A stretch of 64,000 bases of DNA, from the NCBI GenBank assembly GCA_016987375.1, contig PJRA01000509.1:1222295-1286294 (forward strand), read 5' to 3'. The notes beneath the pieces are model-generated. The model did not search any database. It was not told the origin of the DNA and worked only from the letters and a program-made list of their open reading frames with translations. The stretch comes from Brachionus koreanus (taxonomy: Eukaryota > Rotifera > Eurotatoria > Ploima > Brachionidae). The translations under genes were made by a program, and so were the position numbers. Of this stretch, positions 11,585 through 22,929 are shown piece by piece (within the stretch, counting starts at the first letter, position 1; each line of letters starts with the position of its first letter).

Positions 11585-12715
11585 GTAACAGTAAGCTATC
11601 AAAAATTAAATTATCTAATAATACTTAAAATTAATAAAAATATTTTGGGGGCAATTTTAAATATCAATTTTGTAACTCCACTTCACAAGAGAGGTTTTAA
11701 ATTGTCACCAAAGAATTGTCGTACAGTTTTGTTAATCATTTTGATATGCAAATTACTTAAGGACCTAATAAAAAATGTAATGCTAGAACATTTATTGGAT
11801 AATAGCATCATATCTGGTTGCCTACATGGTCTTTTGCCAAGTAAATCGTGCTTGATAAATCTGCTAAAAACATTTGACATAATTACTGGAATTCTTTGGT
11901 GACAATTTAAAACCTCTCTTGTGAAGTGGAGTAACAAAAACCTGCTTCCAAAGCACTTGCAGTTCTCCAGATTAAATTATTGATATTTAAAATTGCCCCC
12001 AAAATATTTGTATTAATGTCATTAATTGATACAAAAATTATATCGCTTATTCAAAAGTTTCATTTCGATTTTAGTCTACAATTGGATAAAGATAACGTAT
12101 GTAGATGGTCAAAGAACTGGTCTACTTTGTTGAACATTGACAAGTGTAAAGTTGTACACATTGCCAACATGAACACAAAAATTTCGATTACACTATGGAT
12201 TCTAAACGCCTCAATAAGTCTATTGGCAATAGAGACGTAAGTATTTATATTCAAAGCGACTTGAAATGTAATTCTCAAATCAAAAATGTGACCGCAAGAG
12301 AGAACCGATTATTGGTTTGATCCGTAGGTCTTTCAAATTTCCAAAAATAAAAAAGATTCATTTGATTCCATCAGCTCTTGATGTCTTTATTTAGAAAAAG
12401 ATACAAACGTGAACGAGCTAGTACCTGAGCTTGCAAGTTTGGAGTATCAACAAATGGAATTAACAAGCTTAAAATCAAGAAGTATACATAGAGACATAAT
12501 CCAAGTGTTCAAACTTATCTAAGTGAAAAATATCGATATATTATAAATTTCAGAAAAGGTTTAACTTAAGCTTAAGCACCTGAAGAGAAAAAAGAAGTTT
12601 CAAGAAGAAATTGTGAATGAAATTAGTCTAAACAGCTTTAAAGCGAAGATTGAAATGTGGATGGCAATGCACAATGAGTCGATTGCTGCAGGAATAACTA
12701 CTACATTAAGTACAT
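11585..12715 (+). mobile_element. LINE reverse transcriptase relic with internal inverted duplication
   Basis: 11660-11890 encodes a degenerate reverse transcriptase start: FVTPLHKRGFKLSPKNCRTV, VMLEHLLDNSIISG, HGLLPSKSCLINLL. About 12080-12300 carries RWSKNWSTLLNIDKCKVVHI and later pieces in shifted frames, the region after the palm. About 12590-12715 gives VNEISLNSFKAKIEMW, the usual C-terminal end. The YADD catalytic region is gone and is replaced by the inverted copy described separately. It sits just upstream of the 5'-truncated membrane-protein gene. Confidence 0.75.
11640..12008. repeat. Inverted repeat inside the LINE relic (arms about 80 bp)
   Basis: Arm 11640-11717 reappears in reverse complement at 11890-12008. 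Blocks CTCCACTTCACAAGAGAGG and GGGGGCAATTTTAAATATCA are matched exactly on the other side. The right arm contains an extra 43 bp at about 11933-11975. The spacer is about 170 bp. Confidence 0.85.
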
Positions 12716-12803
12716 CTATAATGAAATTAAATATTTATCTGAAAATAATTTATTAGTTGATTAATAATTTAATCATTTAAAGTGAAGGTAATTAACAAAA
12801 TTA

Positions 12804-15800
12804 CTAACAGGAATTAGAATCCAATACTTCATTTTCATGATTATCATTCAAAATTGGATGATTAAGACTGTCTTTTTCTAAATTTAACTAAAAATAAAAA
12901 TTATTATGTTTAACAGTTTAAATTTTTTTTAAATATCTACTTTATGTGGTATATGATTTTTTGTCAATAAATACGACAAATATATATAAAAATTCATGTA
13001 AACTCCTTTGAAGTCTTTCAAATAAGACTTATCAATTGAAATAAATTTTTGTTCAGGGTTCATCATTCTGACGCATAAATGAACTTAAATTTAATCAAAA
13101 TTAATTTGAATAAATTTGTTTTTTTTTGAAATTTAATTTACCTTCTTTTTGTGAATATCTAACCAAGGCATCAAAATAAATATCTTGATATAAAAATCCA
13201 TTTTTAAAAACATTAAGACACGTTTTTCTATCAAAAAACATTGATACAAATTCAGCAAAGACATTAAAGGGCAATGGTGAAAATAACTCCCATGATATTT
13301 TGTATTCTAAACATTCATTTGAACATTTTTCATTCCATTCGTTCTTAGTTTAAATTTTTGAATAAAGCTTTAAAAAAAAAATAATTTTATTTCTTACTAA
13401 AATTGAATTTACATCTGTATTCAAACAGAATAGAGAAATTATTGTTTCCTCAGCCGTTAAAAGAATGAGATTGTTTTCTTTCAAAAACAAAATCAAATGA
13501 TCAAATATCTGATCAGTTAAGCACCATTTTTGTAGTCTTTCTTTGAGTGCTGATTTGTTCCAGACAGGAACATTTGGGCCCAAAATAGAATTCCATGTTG
13601 GATCATCTCTGTTTTCTTTTGATAAAATATCAATTATATTTTTCAACCAATTTAAATCAGTTATTATAAATTTGGTTTTTTCGTTAAAAAAAAACTGTCC
13701 TCTAGCACTTTGCGCTCTGGCATAATTCAAAGAAAGCTGTTTGAACTGATTTAGTTGATAATTGCGAAGATTTTCATTCTCTAAAAATAACTGATTAAGT
13801 TCGTCAATCGTCAAAATAGGTCTATTTTTTAGATTTATTGATTGCTGAATCAAATTATCAATCTCTTTTTCACAATCTTCATATTTGTCCTCATAATAAA
13901 GGTTCCATTTGAATATGTAAAATGATTTTTCGAATAAATAATCTTTAAAATTTGTTTTCGAAATCTCAATAGAATTTTCTTTTTCTTCTTCCAATTTTCT
14001 TATCTTAAAAATTTTAAATTAATAAAGTTAGAACTTTATTTTCAAAATAATACTGCTAATCCATAATTGTAAATTGAGTGAATCCAATCGCATAAAATTG
14101 ATGCTGGACGTGATATAACCGAAACCGAACTACTTGAAAAATCTGGCGTTTTAACATATTTCTCCAGGTGATCGAATTTGTAATCATTTATTGAATTGAG
14201 ATCAAAATTTCTCAATTTTTCAAAAAAATTATTTTTGTTTAAAAGTTTGACAAAATTTTGATAAGTTGCTTGCTTTGAAAAGAGATAACAAATGGCTTCA
14301 GCGATTGCTTGAACTGCCGTAGGAGGAGCTTTGAATCCTTTTAGTTCGCTCAGATCTTCTTGAGTTATTCTGCTCGAATTTTTAGCTATTTCATCTAAAT
14401 AATACTTGGTAGCATCATCATTTGATAGACCGATTTTGGTTATTAAAATCTCATCATAATTTTCTTTTTGAGGAATTATTCCAAATTCTATCTTGTCTAA
14501 AATTAGTCCAATTTTTTCATTTAAATTTATCAATTCACTCAATTCGAGATTTAGATTAAAATTAATATTTTCAATATTTCTTAAATAAAAAGCTTATTAA
14601 TAATTTTTTAAATTTTTGTAGGAGACCAACTTTATATGTGAATCGACCAATTTAACCAGATATTTTTGAATTTTTTTTAATGCATAATCGATTTTTTTCT
14701 TGACAAATTTAATTACATTTTCTTTGTATTCACCTATTCCAAGAATTAAAATTCCGATAGGTAAAACATCCGAGTTTAATACTTGGAATAAACGTGACAA
14801 TATTGAATGTTTAATTTCTTCCTCTTTTTGGACTAAATCATAGGTTAAAACTACCAAGTTTCTTTCGGTTAAAAAAATACTACAAAATGACTTAAATATT
14901 AAATAAAAATAAATTTTCACGTTTAAATGATTAAAAAATTGATTAGATTTCAAAATAAATTATTTTGGTTTGAATTTATTAATTTATTTTGATAATTAAA
15001 GGATATTCATACCTGAGAGCACTGAAAAAGATTCAAGACTTGGTTTTTGTCATTTTGTAGCTGAGCTGTTTGAAAAAAATTGTTATGTTCTTTTTTAGGT
15101 TCATCATTTTGCGCTAATTCATCTACTATGTTGGGATTAAAGCTATCTGGATTAATTATAATGCATTTTGCTTCATTAAATAAATCATATTCTAAAATAA
15201 AATATTTAAAAATTAACTTGAAAAGCTTTATTAATAATAAAATATAATTTTGATTATGATTTTTAATCATCTCTGATTTGACACTAATTTTAAGTTAATT
15301 TAAAGTTATTGAACAAAACGGCCAACACCAAGTTATGATGGTCCATTGGCTGTTACTGACAGTACCCAACACTAGTTCTAATAAGTAACTCAAGTGCATG
15401 ATATAATTTGATAAGCTAATTAGAAATATTTGTAAAATATAAATTCCTAAATTTCTGCTCTGAAATCAATCAATCAATTTTTCTCATAAAATAAAAATAA
15501 AGAACTAAAAATATCTAAAGTCAAGGTTTTGACTTTAATTTAACCTCTTGAATTAGATTTTGACTATGGAGTTATTTTTTAGTTGAATAATAAAATTTGT
15601 AAATAAAATGTCCAATTTATTTTTTAAATAGCTAATTTTTTTAACGGTTTTTGAAATTTAACTGAATTATTAATTAATCTTCAAGATCTAAAAATATCTG
15701 ATCTTTAAATCTACCTTTTAACTTGTATTTTTTTGGCCTTTTGAAAATTTTTTAATTGACAGATAGAATCAATACTTATGAATCTTATTTGTCTTTATGA

Positions 15801-17624
15801 TTACTTAATAAGGCTATAGATGTTTAACTTAACTGAACTAAAAATTAGGCACATAAGAGGTGATTTAATTCAATTATTTAAAATAATTAATGGAGATGAA
15901 ATTATTAATTTTGAGAATGGTATAAATTTTTTTTAATCGGAATTAAAATTTGAGAAGACATAAAAAATGTATTGTAAAAATTGAAAAATTGCATGCAACA
16001 ATATCATTTTTTACTAATCGAGTAGTTAATCTTTGGAATAGTTTACCTCATTACCACATCACCATTTTACATCAATAAACAACTTCAAAAATAATCAGAA
16101 CAAATGGCTTAAAAACAGTCGAATTTACTACCATAATTTTTAGGAAGATTTAATATAAATATTAAAAAATCGTGTTTTTTTAAAGACAATCTTGAAAATT
16201 TGAAAATTTTATAATTTTTAGATTGCATGTTCAGAATGACTAATCAGAAAAATATGATATTTAGTTAATTTTTTTTTCTTATTCACTCCTTGCGGAGTAT
16301 AGGGTCATTATTTAGCTCATGGAGTAGCTTCTTTGAAAAAAATGATATTAGAAATTTTTATTATAAAAAATATTTAAGGTCGAGGACACTTGGCTCAAAT
16401 ATCATTTGTGTTATTTTGTCTAGAACTTGCTAAAACCAACTTGAAACCAAACATAAAATTTAAAATTAGAAAACCTTGATATAAGTGTGTAATGCTTTAA
16501 CCTTATCTGATTATACGTTGATATTTTAGCTCAAAAATTTTGAATCACTCGTTATAAAAATTATGATTTTTTTCAACTTTAATTTACTGATCTTTTTAAT
16601 ATAAACTTGCCTTTTTAAATTATTAATTTAATCTTTAATTTAATTATTTTCATAGCTTACTTGTTTGTCTAAATTTTTTTTTTATTTTATTTTCTTCTTA
16701 TTTGATGAAATAACTTAAAGTTTTTTCACACAAGAAGCACCAAGCATTTTTCCATGTTTTTTTTTTTTAATTCAGAAAAATTGTTTAAAAAAATCAAAAT
16801 AATTTTAGCAATGTAATTTTTTTAATTTTTAAAATTTACATAATTCAAAAAAGATATATTTATTTAAAAAATCTTTTCTAAAGATAGCATAATTTACTAA
16901 TTTGGCGCTTCTAGTGTTAAATTATTAATATTTGAAAAAGGTTTGGCATTAACTTGGATGCTTATGAATTTGAATAAATAAATTAAATATATCAAGACAG
17001 GATGTTCTTTACCGTATATTTACCCGTTTTCTTATTTAAATAGCTACTAAAACTCATTTATAATTTAAGTGCTATTGAAGTGCATTTTTCAAAATTTGAA
17101 ATTAAGCCACTACTTCTACTACTGCACATTTAATTATTTTCATAGAGTTAATTTAAAGTTAAATTTAAAAAAAAAATTTTACATACTTTTTTTTGAACTA
17201 TGATTTAGTGAAACTTTTAATGTTTCGGATATTCTGTTGCAGCATTTGATTGTATTATTTAGCTTAGAAAAATAATTATAAATAATTGAATTTTTTAAAG
17301 TTAAATTACTTGTAATTCAGAGTCAAAATCGAATATACTCCGGCCTAATATTGTATTCAAATAATGAACACTCCAAATTGAAAGGTAAGGGCATCCATTT
17401 AGCACAAATTTTTCAACATCTAATTTAAGACTTTGACTGATTAGAAGCTTGGATTTTAAAAGCCAAAAATTTAAATCTGTTATCGATTCAGACCCAGAGA
17501 AGTCAAGTATTCTTGCATTTTCGGTTTCCATATGCTTTAGAAGAGTTGTCCAATCGAGAAATCCATTTGGATAGAAAAAACTTTTTGGCAGATCATTAAT
17601 TTTAATTATATTATTATTTCTCAT
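12804..17624 (-). CDS. Degenerate Roc / dynein-stalk-like / COR protein, 9 exons, 796 aa
   Basis: Exons 17624-17310, 17262-17187, 15191-15013, 14890-14631, 14579-14054, 14003-13398, 13343-13142, 13083-12941 and 12887-12804 join with every codon phase matching; one donor (GTTGGT at 14630) is weak. Residues 1-130: LRR-like start (ARILDFSGSE, FVLNGCPYLS). Residues 131-277: Roc-like; FLTERNLVVLTYDL and LPIGILILGIGEY align with the neighbouring ROCO gene's FLSSRGVYLLVWNV and APIFIVGTHID, but no P-loop and no THxD base motif are present. Residues 350-448 match a dynein heavy-chain stalk tip: DLSELKGFKAPPTAVQAIAE, FFEKLRNFDLNSI, YVKTPDF, ASILCDWIHSIYNYGLA, then a charged helix. Residues 455-770: COR (ARGQFFFNEKTKFIITDLNW, GPNVPVWNKSALKERLQKW). 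The stop is TAG at 12804-12806. Likely a non-GTP-binding scaffold. Domain similarities are read by eye. Confidence 0.8.
15830..16130 (+). mobile_element. LINE 3' coding relic in intron 2 of the Roc-COR gene
   Basis: Frames on the plus strand read LTELKIRHIRGDLIQLFKII and then FFTNRVVNLWNSLPH, the typical last motif of CR1/Jockey-like LINE proteins in this window. Stops and a frame change separate them. The rest of the intron (15192-17186) is AT-rich with no other recognisable feature. Confidence 0.7.
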
Positions 17625-19123
17625 TTGAATTTATTTTATTAATTTTCATTCAATTGTAACTTTTCAAGTTAGAATTCTGCTATATATTTTTCTGAAAATT
17701 TTAGTTTCCTTGACAACCAATAAAAAACTCAAATTCAAGTCACCGAAATTAAATAAACTGTATAAGATTTGAATTTATTAATATTTTTGATTTTTTTAAA
17801 TAGACTCTAATTAAAAACTTTAAAGGAAGATGATTGAATCGCAAAATAAAATTATAAATTTGATATGTCAAAAAGTTGATTTGCACTTCTGGTAATAATT
17901 TTAATAGTTGAATCAAGATATTTTTCCGTCAGAGTTTGATGCATTTTGTATCAATAGAAACAAAATAACAAGATTTTTTTTGGGATTAATTTACCTTTAG
18001 TTCAAATAATTCAGTCATTTCGAATTTATTTTTCTAAGAGAATATTATTTTTCGTAATTATTCGTCACTAAGGTCAAATGCTCAAATTTTGAAAAAATAA
18101 TATACTTAACTTATCTTTATTCGTGTTGAAACACGTCACACGTCACTACTCTTCTGGAAACTAAATTTTGTTTAATGTTTTATTAAAATTTATTTGTTAA
18201 GTATTCTATTTGTGTGTATTGCTTTAATATTTGTTTTGTCACTGTTTAAATAAATATACAGAAGAGATTTTAAACGAAGATATTTTTCACAAAAAGAGTG
18301 CACTTTACCTAAACATTGTTAAAAGTCTTTTTTTGCAACTAAAAATAGTCAAAATATGAAAAAATTCCAAATATGTTTCAACCACAACGTGGATACGCAA
18401 TTGCTAGTTAATTTATGAGCAAGAAAATATACAAATAATTTTCAAATAATTTGAATTTGATAACCGATATTATGGTTTAAATTTTTTTAAATGTAAAGAA
18501 TTATTTTGATTATTTATTTTTTCTATGTAAAATTTAAAAACTACTAAATCTAATTTTCTTTTCTATTTTTTTTTCAAAATTCCTCTAAATTCATAGTAGT
18601 CTGAACTTTTTTGCAATGAGTAGCAACAAACTTCGTTCATGCCGCATTCGTTTGTTATAACAACTTGTGCTATAACAAGAAAAGCATTAGCTTTTCTGTA
18701 CCAAGCTAATGTTCAAGTGGGGAGAAATAAAATAAAATAGATGTAATGGAATGAAAAAAATTTTATTTTTTAAAATTTACATTTTGGATAAATTGATTTA
18801 TGTTTTAAAAAATTAAATTTTACTAACTAACTTGTTGAACTTTTTTTCTATTTATTATTAATTAGCATTCTATGAAATTAATTGGTCTCGAAGAAATAAA
18901 TGCAAGCTTATAAATTACCAAATTAAAAATCTAAAGCTTAAATAATTTGGTATTGAAAAATTCAAGCCACCAAATTATCAATATCCACCAAATCAATATT
19001 TTTTTTGAATGAATTTTGAATGATCTTAATATCACTAGTTTTAATCAATTAAAAATTAATAGAATTTATAAAACGAATAATTGTTATGTTTTTTTTCTGA
19101 ATAAATTTTTTTTAAATAAACTT
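17625..19123. other. Intergenic, mostly featureless
   Basis: AT-rich spacer upstream of the Roc-COR gene. The only non-random part is about 18560-18720, with small palindromes (TTGTTATAACAA; CATTAGCTT paired with AAGCTAATG) and a minus-strand open frame of some 45 codons containing NECGMNEVCCYSLQKSSDYY, possibly an orphan exon preceded by an AG. No family is recognised. Confidence 0.4.
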
Positions 19124-19787
19124 CCCGAGGGGACAAAAACAAGCAAAAAACACTGTTTAAACGCTGTTTAAACGACGTTTGGTAGCTGTTTTTTGGGCGT
19201 TTTCGCTTTGTTTTTTTGCGTTTGAAACGTGAGCGTTTTTGGGCCAAAAAAACGAGCGAAAAACACTTTATAAACAAAACAAAATATTTCATTTATAAAG
19301 TTTTTAAGCCTTTTTTGACGCGCCAAATACATTTTAAGCCTGTTTTTATCCCGTTTTTAGGACTTCAAAAACAAATTAAGCATGTTTATTATTCAGGAAT
19401 GATTTTAAATAATCAAATTATTTGTTTTAATATTTAATATTAATTTTAAAATAATAATTAAAATATTTCTTAATAATAAAAACTGTAAAAAAACACCTCA
19501 AACACTCATAAACACTATTTAAACACCTAAAAACGCTTAAAAGACACACTACTTTACAATATTTTTGAAAAATATGTTGAATTTTTTATGTAAGATTTTA
19601 TTTTAATTTAACTATTTATGACTAAATTTGTCTAAATTCTTGTCTTTATTTTTTTTTTTAGACAAAAATAATAAATTTTTTTTTCTGGCTGTTTTACCCC
19701 CGTTTATGGTCTGTTTTTATTTCGTTTAAACGCTCACGTTTAAACAGCGTTTAAACAGTGTTTTTTGCCTGTTTTTGTCCCCTCGGG
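19124..19787. mobile_element. Non-autonomous DNA transposon with about 50-bp terminal inverted repeats
   Basis: Both ends read CCCGAGGGGACAAAAACA inward and continue as near-perfect inverted repeats for about 50 bp (one mismatch), including GTTTAAACG repeated twice. The 664-bp interior is A/T-rich with further GTTTAAAC and AAACAC motifs and codes for nothing convincing. Immediate flanks (AACTT left, TTGAC right) show no clear target duplication, so the superfamily cannot be assigned. The sequence contrasts sharply with the surrounding DNA. Confidence 0.85.
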
Positions 19788-19839
19788 TTGACATTTTTTT
19801 TAAGAAAATGAAAATCAATTAATAATTTCAATAAATCGA

Positions 19840-20215
19840 TCAACGAAGAAGAAAGTGGAGTACTTGGTTCTTAGCCGCGCTAGGCTTAAATAAGGTAAAT
19901 GAGAGATTGACAGTCTTAAAAAAATGGGTACTCCCGCAATCTGAACGAGAACAAGTATACGCGAAAAATAATTGAACAATTGAAAAATACTAGTAGAGAT
20001 ATTAACAAGATATCAATAGTTGCAGAGTTGGTTAATAAGCTCAAGAGTAATGATATCGAACAGATCTACACATCAAATCAAAAAGCAAATTAAGAGATAG
20101 AAAAGAAATTTTAATTACTTGTTGGAACTGAAGAGGTTAAAAACACTGTACAATTGTTAAATATAAGTCAAAAAGCAAGCGAATATCTAAATAAGTTTCT
20201 TAGTGCAAAATAATC
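19840..20215 (+). pseudogene. Degenerate ORF, probable retroelement ORF1 or host gene remnant
   Basis: One frame reads KWSTWFLAALGLNKVNERLT and KKMGTPAI then stops. A second frame resumes with KIIEQLKNTSRDINKISIVA and later TEEVKNTVQLLNISQKASEY. The amino-acid makeup and continuity look like decayed coding sequence rather than noise. No family is recognised. Confidence 0.4.
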
Positions 20216-20640
20216 ACAAATTTATTATATTTACTTATATTTAATCAAAAGTTACTAAATGCATAGGTGTATTTTTATTAATTCTTAATTTTAAAAATAA
20301 TATAATAAGAATCAAATGTAGATAACTCTTAATTTTTAATTATTATGATTATATTTTATTTTTACTTACACTAATTTCTTATTAATTTTTCATCGTCGTT
20401 TGGCGTTAATTGAAATAAATAAATAAATTTCAATAAAAGTTAAAATAGTCTTTAATTTTTTTTTCATATCATTTTGGAAAAAAGTTATTTCCAGAGTTAT
20501 ATCAGAGGGTTGCTTAGTTTCTATTCTATAGGGAGTTCTCTATTTAATTTAATAGTTTTTTTTCTAAGTATTATTTTTAAAAAGATAATCTATGAAAAAT
20601 TAAATTCTTAATATTTTTAAATTTTCATTTGAAATAAAAA
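20216..20640. other. Short AT-rich spacer
   Basis: Downstream flank of the chlorophyllase-like gene, containing its probable 3' UTR. Several AATAAA-like hexamers occur on both strands. Nothing else is seen. Confidence 0.4.
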
Positions 20641-21660
20641 TTATGATTGTTTACAAAAAGGCCCAGTTTGCAAAATATCATAACCATTAGATTTGTATGT
20701 TGATAGAATATTGAGATTTTTATCGAAAAAACCAGAATTATTTGGATCTTCTAAACCAAGTAAAAAATCTTTATTTCTGTCTGTTATTCCTTTATAAAAT
20801 AAAGTGACAGCTTTAACAATATTTGTTCTATACATGTCAAAATCGCAGTCCACCTCGCATATTGAGCATATTGTTGAAACTACGTATTTGACAGCAAAAT
20901 CATCTAAAAAATCGCCATGTCCATAATCAGTGAAGTTAAGCATCCAAGTCGGCCCTGGCAACGAGTTAAAAAATCTTTCGTTTGATAAATTATTGGGTGC
21001 GCAAGCGGGAAAAAGTTTTGATTTTGGTACCGGATCCAATTCAGTTCGGAGAATCAAAGTTGGAATAGCAAAAGGCAATTGAGCTGGTGGATTAGTTACA
21101 AATTCTTTAATAAAACCAAATGGATCGTAACCATCCACTGGATCGAAAAGAACAAGACTTTTTATTAAACCACAAGTTTCATTTAAATATGATACCACAG
21201 TATGACCAGAAGCAGAATGACCCATTAAGCTAACACTTTCAGCTATTGGAAAGACTTTATTTTTAATTGATGCTGGGGTTTCCTTTGAATCAAATAAAGC
21301 TTGAATATTTTTTAAAGTCCATTCTACACTTTTTGCAAAAATATGTTCTTCTTTTTGAGGAAATTTTGGTGGTTTGATTGTATCAAATACGATAAAAATT
21401 AATGAATTCTCTTTGACTAATTTAGTAGAAAAGTCGACATAAAAAGAACCAGATGCCATGCCATCCAAACCGGTGAGAAAAAGTGCAATAGGATATTTTC
21501 CGGGTTTTGTTGGAGCAAAAAATTTCAATTCGAATTCTACTGATGAATTTTTTGGCTTAATCGGAGAACCATATTTCCATGTTACTACATCATTATCGAA
21601 TATGTCAAGATGAGAGCCATCACCAAGAGAAATTAACAATGCTAAGAAGAATCCCAACAT
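20641..21660 (-). CDS. Secreted chlorophyllase-like alpha/beta hydrolase, single exon, 339 aa
   Basis: The ATG at 21660 opens a signal peptide (residues 1 to about 16, LGFFLALLISLG). The hydrolase fold follows: strand and oxyanion region IALFLTGLDG (58-67), nucleophile elbow GHSASG with Ser149, then LVLFDPVDG (169-177). VDG after the DP is typical of chlorophyllase and related Pfam chlorophyllase-family esterases. An Asp in ELDP (209) and a His in YGHGDFLDD (248) complete a plausible triad; the plant enzymes have a similar GHMDxLDD there. The elbow has Ser151 where the family usually has Gly. In a small aquatic grazer the protein could hydrolyse chlorophyll phytol esters or other food esters in the gut. 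Substrate is inferred from family only. No intron is needed. Confidence 0.85.
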   Translation of the reverse strand: MLGFFLALLISLGDGSHLDIFDNDVVTWKYGSPIKPKNSSVEFELKFFAPTKPGKYPIALFLTGLDGMASGSFYVDFSTKLVKENSLIFIVFDTIKPPKFPQKEEHIFAKSVEWTLKNIQALFDSKETPASIKNKVFPIAESVSLMGHSASGHTVVSYLNETCGLIKSLVLFDPVDGYDPFGFIKEFVTNPPAQLPFAIPTLILRTELDPVPKSKLFPACAPNNLSNERFFNSLPGPTWMLNFTDYGHGDFLDDFAVKYVVSTICSICEVDCDFDMYRTNIVKAVTLFYKGITDRNKDFLLGLEDPNNSGFFDKNLNILSTYKSNGYDILQTGPFCKQS

Positions 21661-22925
21661 TTTACATTTACTTTTTTCTAATTTTAATACTTTCTATTTA
21701 TAATGTTGATTAATTTAGAATACACCTTAGATAATTATTTTATCAACTTTTCTTATCAAATTTGTGAGAAATTAACCGGTTAAATAAAATGAAATAAAAT
21801 TTTGAAAAAGATTTTGAAATATATCTAGGCAAGAAATCTTATCTAAATTTTCTATATATTATAAATATTGATGAAATCGAACTTGCCTTTTGCCAAAATT
21901 TTAGCTTATTTTTTATAAAACTCATTAGAGCTATGCTCGGGCCTTTTTCCGAGTCGCAGTTCACCTTACTACTACTACTAGTAACTTTTACTACAAAATT
22001 ATCCTTACTTTAAAGTTAAAATGTAATAACCAAAATACAAAAATAAAATTAAAAAAAAGTTAAGTGAAACACCAAGGCCGATGAATAAAAAAGACCAGCC
22101 TTAATAATTTGAGCCTATCTTTATAACCTTTAATACGAATTTATAGTACAAGTAAGTAACAAGTAAGTAATTTTTGCAGTCACTTAATATCTGGGTATTT
22201 TTGTGAACTTTAAACTACTTAACCATATTCAAGTATTGGTTTAATAAATGAAAAAAAAAGTAACTTAAATGTTTTATTACCCAAATTTTAAAACGAATTT
22301 TTAAGTTTCTCAACCAAATAATAATTATGTGAATAACACTTAAATCTCATTCAAACTTTGAATTGTCTATTTAATACAATTTTTTTAATTTTTTTTAAAA
22401 GACATTTTGATTTATTTTTTCTAATTAAAATCCATTTACATCACCTGGTCCACTAATGATTTCTTATATCAGTTTACAATGATCAGCAAACAGTTTGAAA
22501 AATTTCAAAAACACCCTATTTTTGCATATATCGGTGCTTCTGGTAAATGCATGTGGAGTTTTAAACAGATAAAGAATCAAATAATTATGCCCAATCTATT
22601 AAGCTACTAAGTATAAATTATTAAAAAGTTCTTATGTCTAAGTAGGCTTTTATTTAGCACTTTATTCAAGAAATTAGTTATCTAAATAAAATATAAATAT
22701 ATTAATATTCACGAAAATGAAAAGATAATGATTTAATTTTTCGTGGATAATATTTATTAAAAATAAAACTTTTTAGGTAGAAAACAAAAATAATGAAAAC
22801 AGAATTATTTCTAAGTTATAATAAAAAAATTTAATAATAATAATAATAATAATAAAAAAAATATGATTTAAACCGATTTATTTTTTATTTGTCCGCATCA
22901 AATTAATTTAAATCAGATATCAAAT
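21661..22925. other. Intergenic with a LINE-type tail and an (AAT)n run
   Basis: An ACT trinucleotide run at about 21973-21990, preceded by a CTCGG..CCGAG hairpin, resembles the 3' ends of other LINE relics here. A simple (AAT)n repeat lies at about 22831-22855. The rest is AT-rich without genes. Confidence 0.5.
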
Positions 22926-22929
22926 ATCT

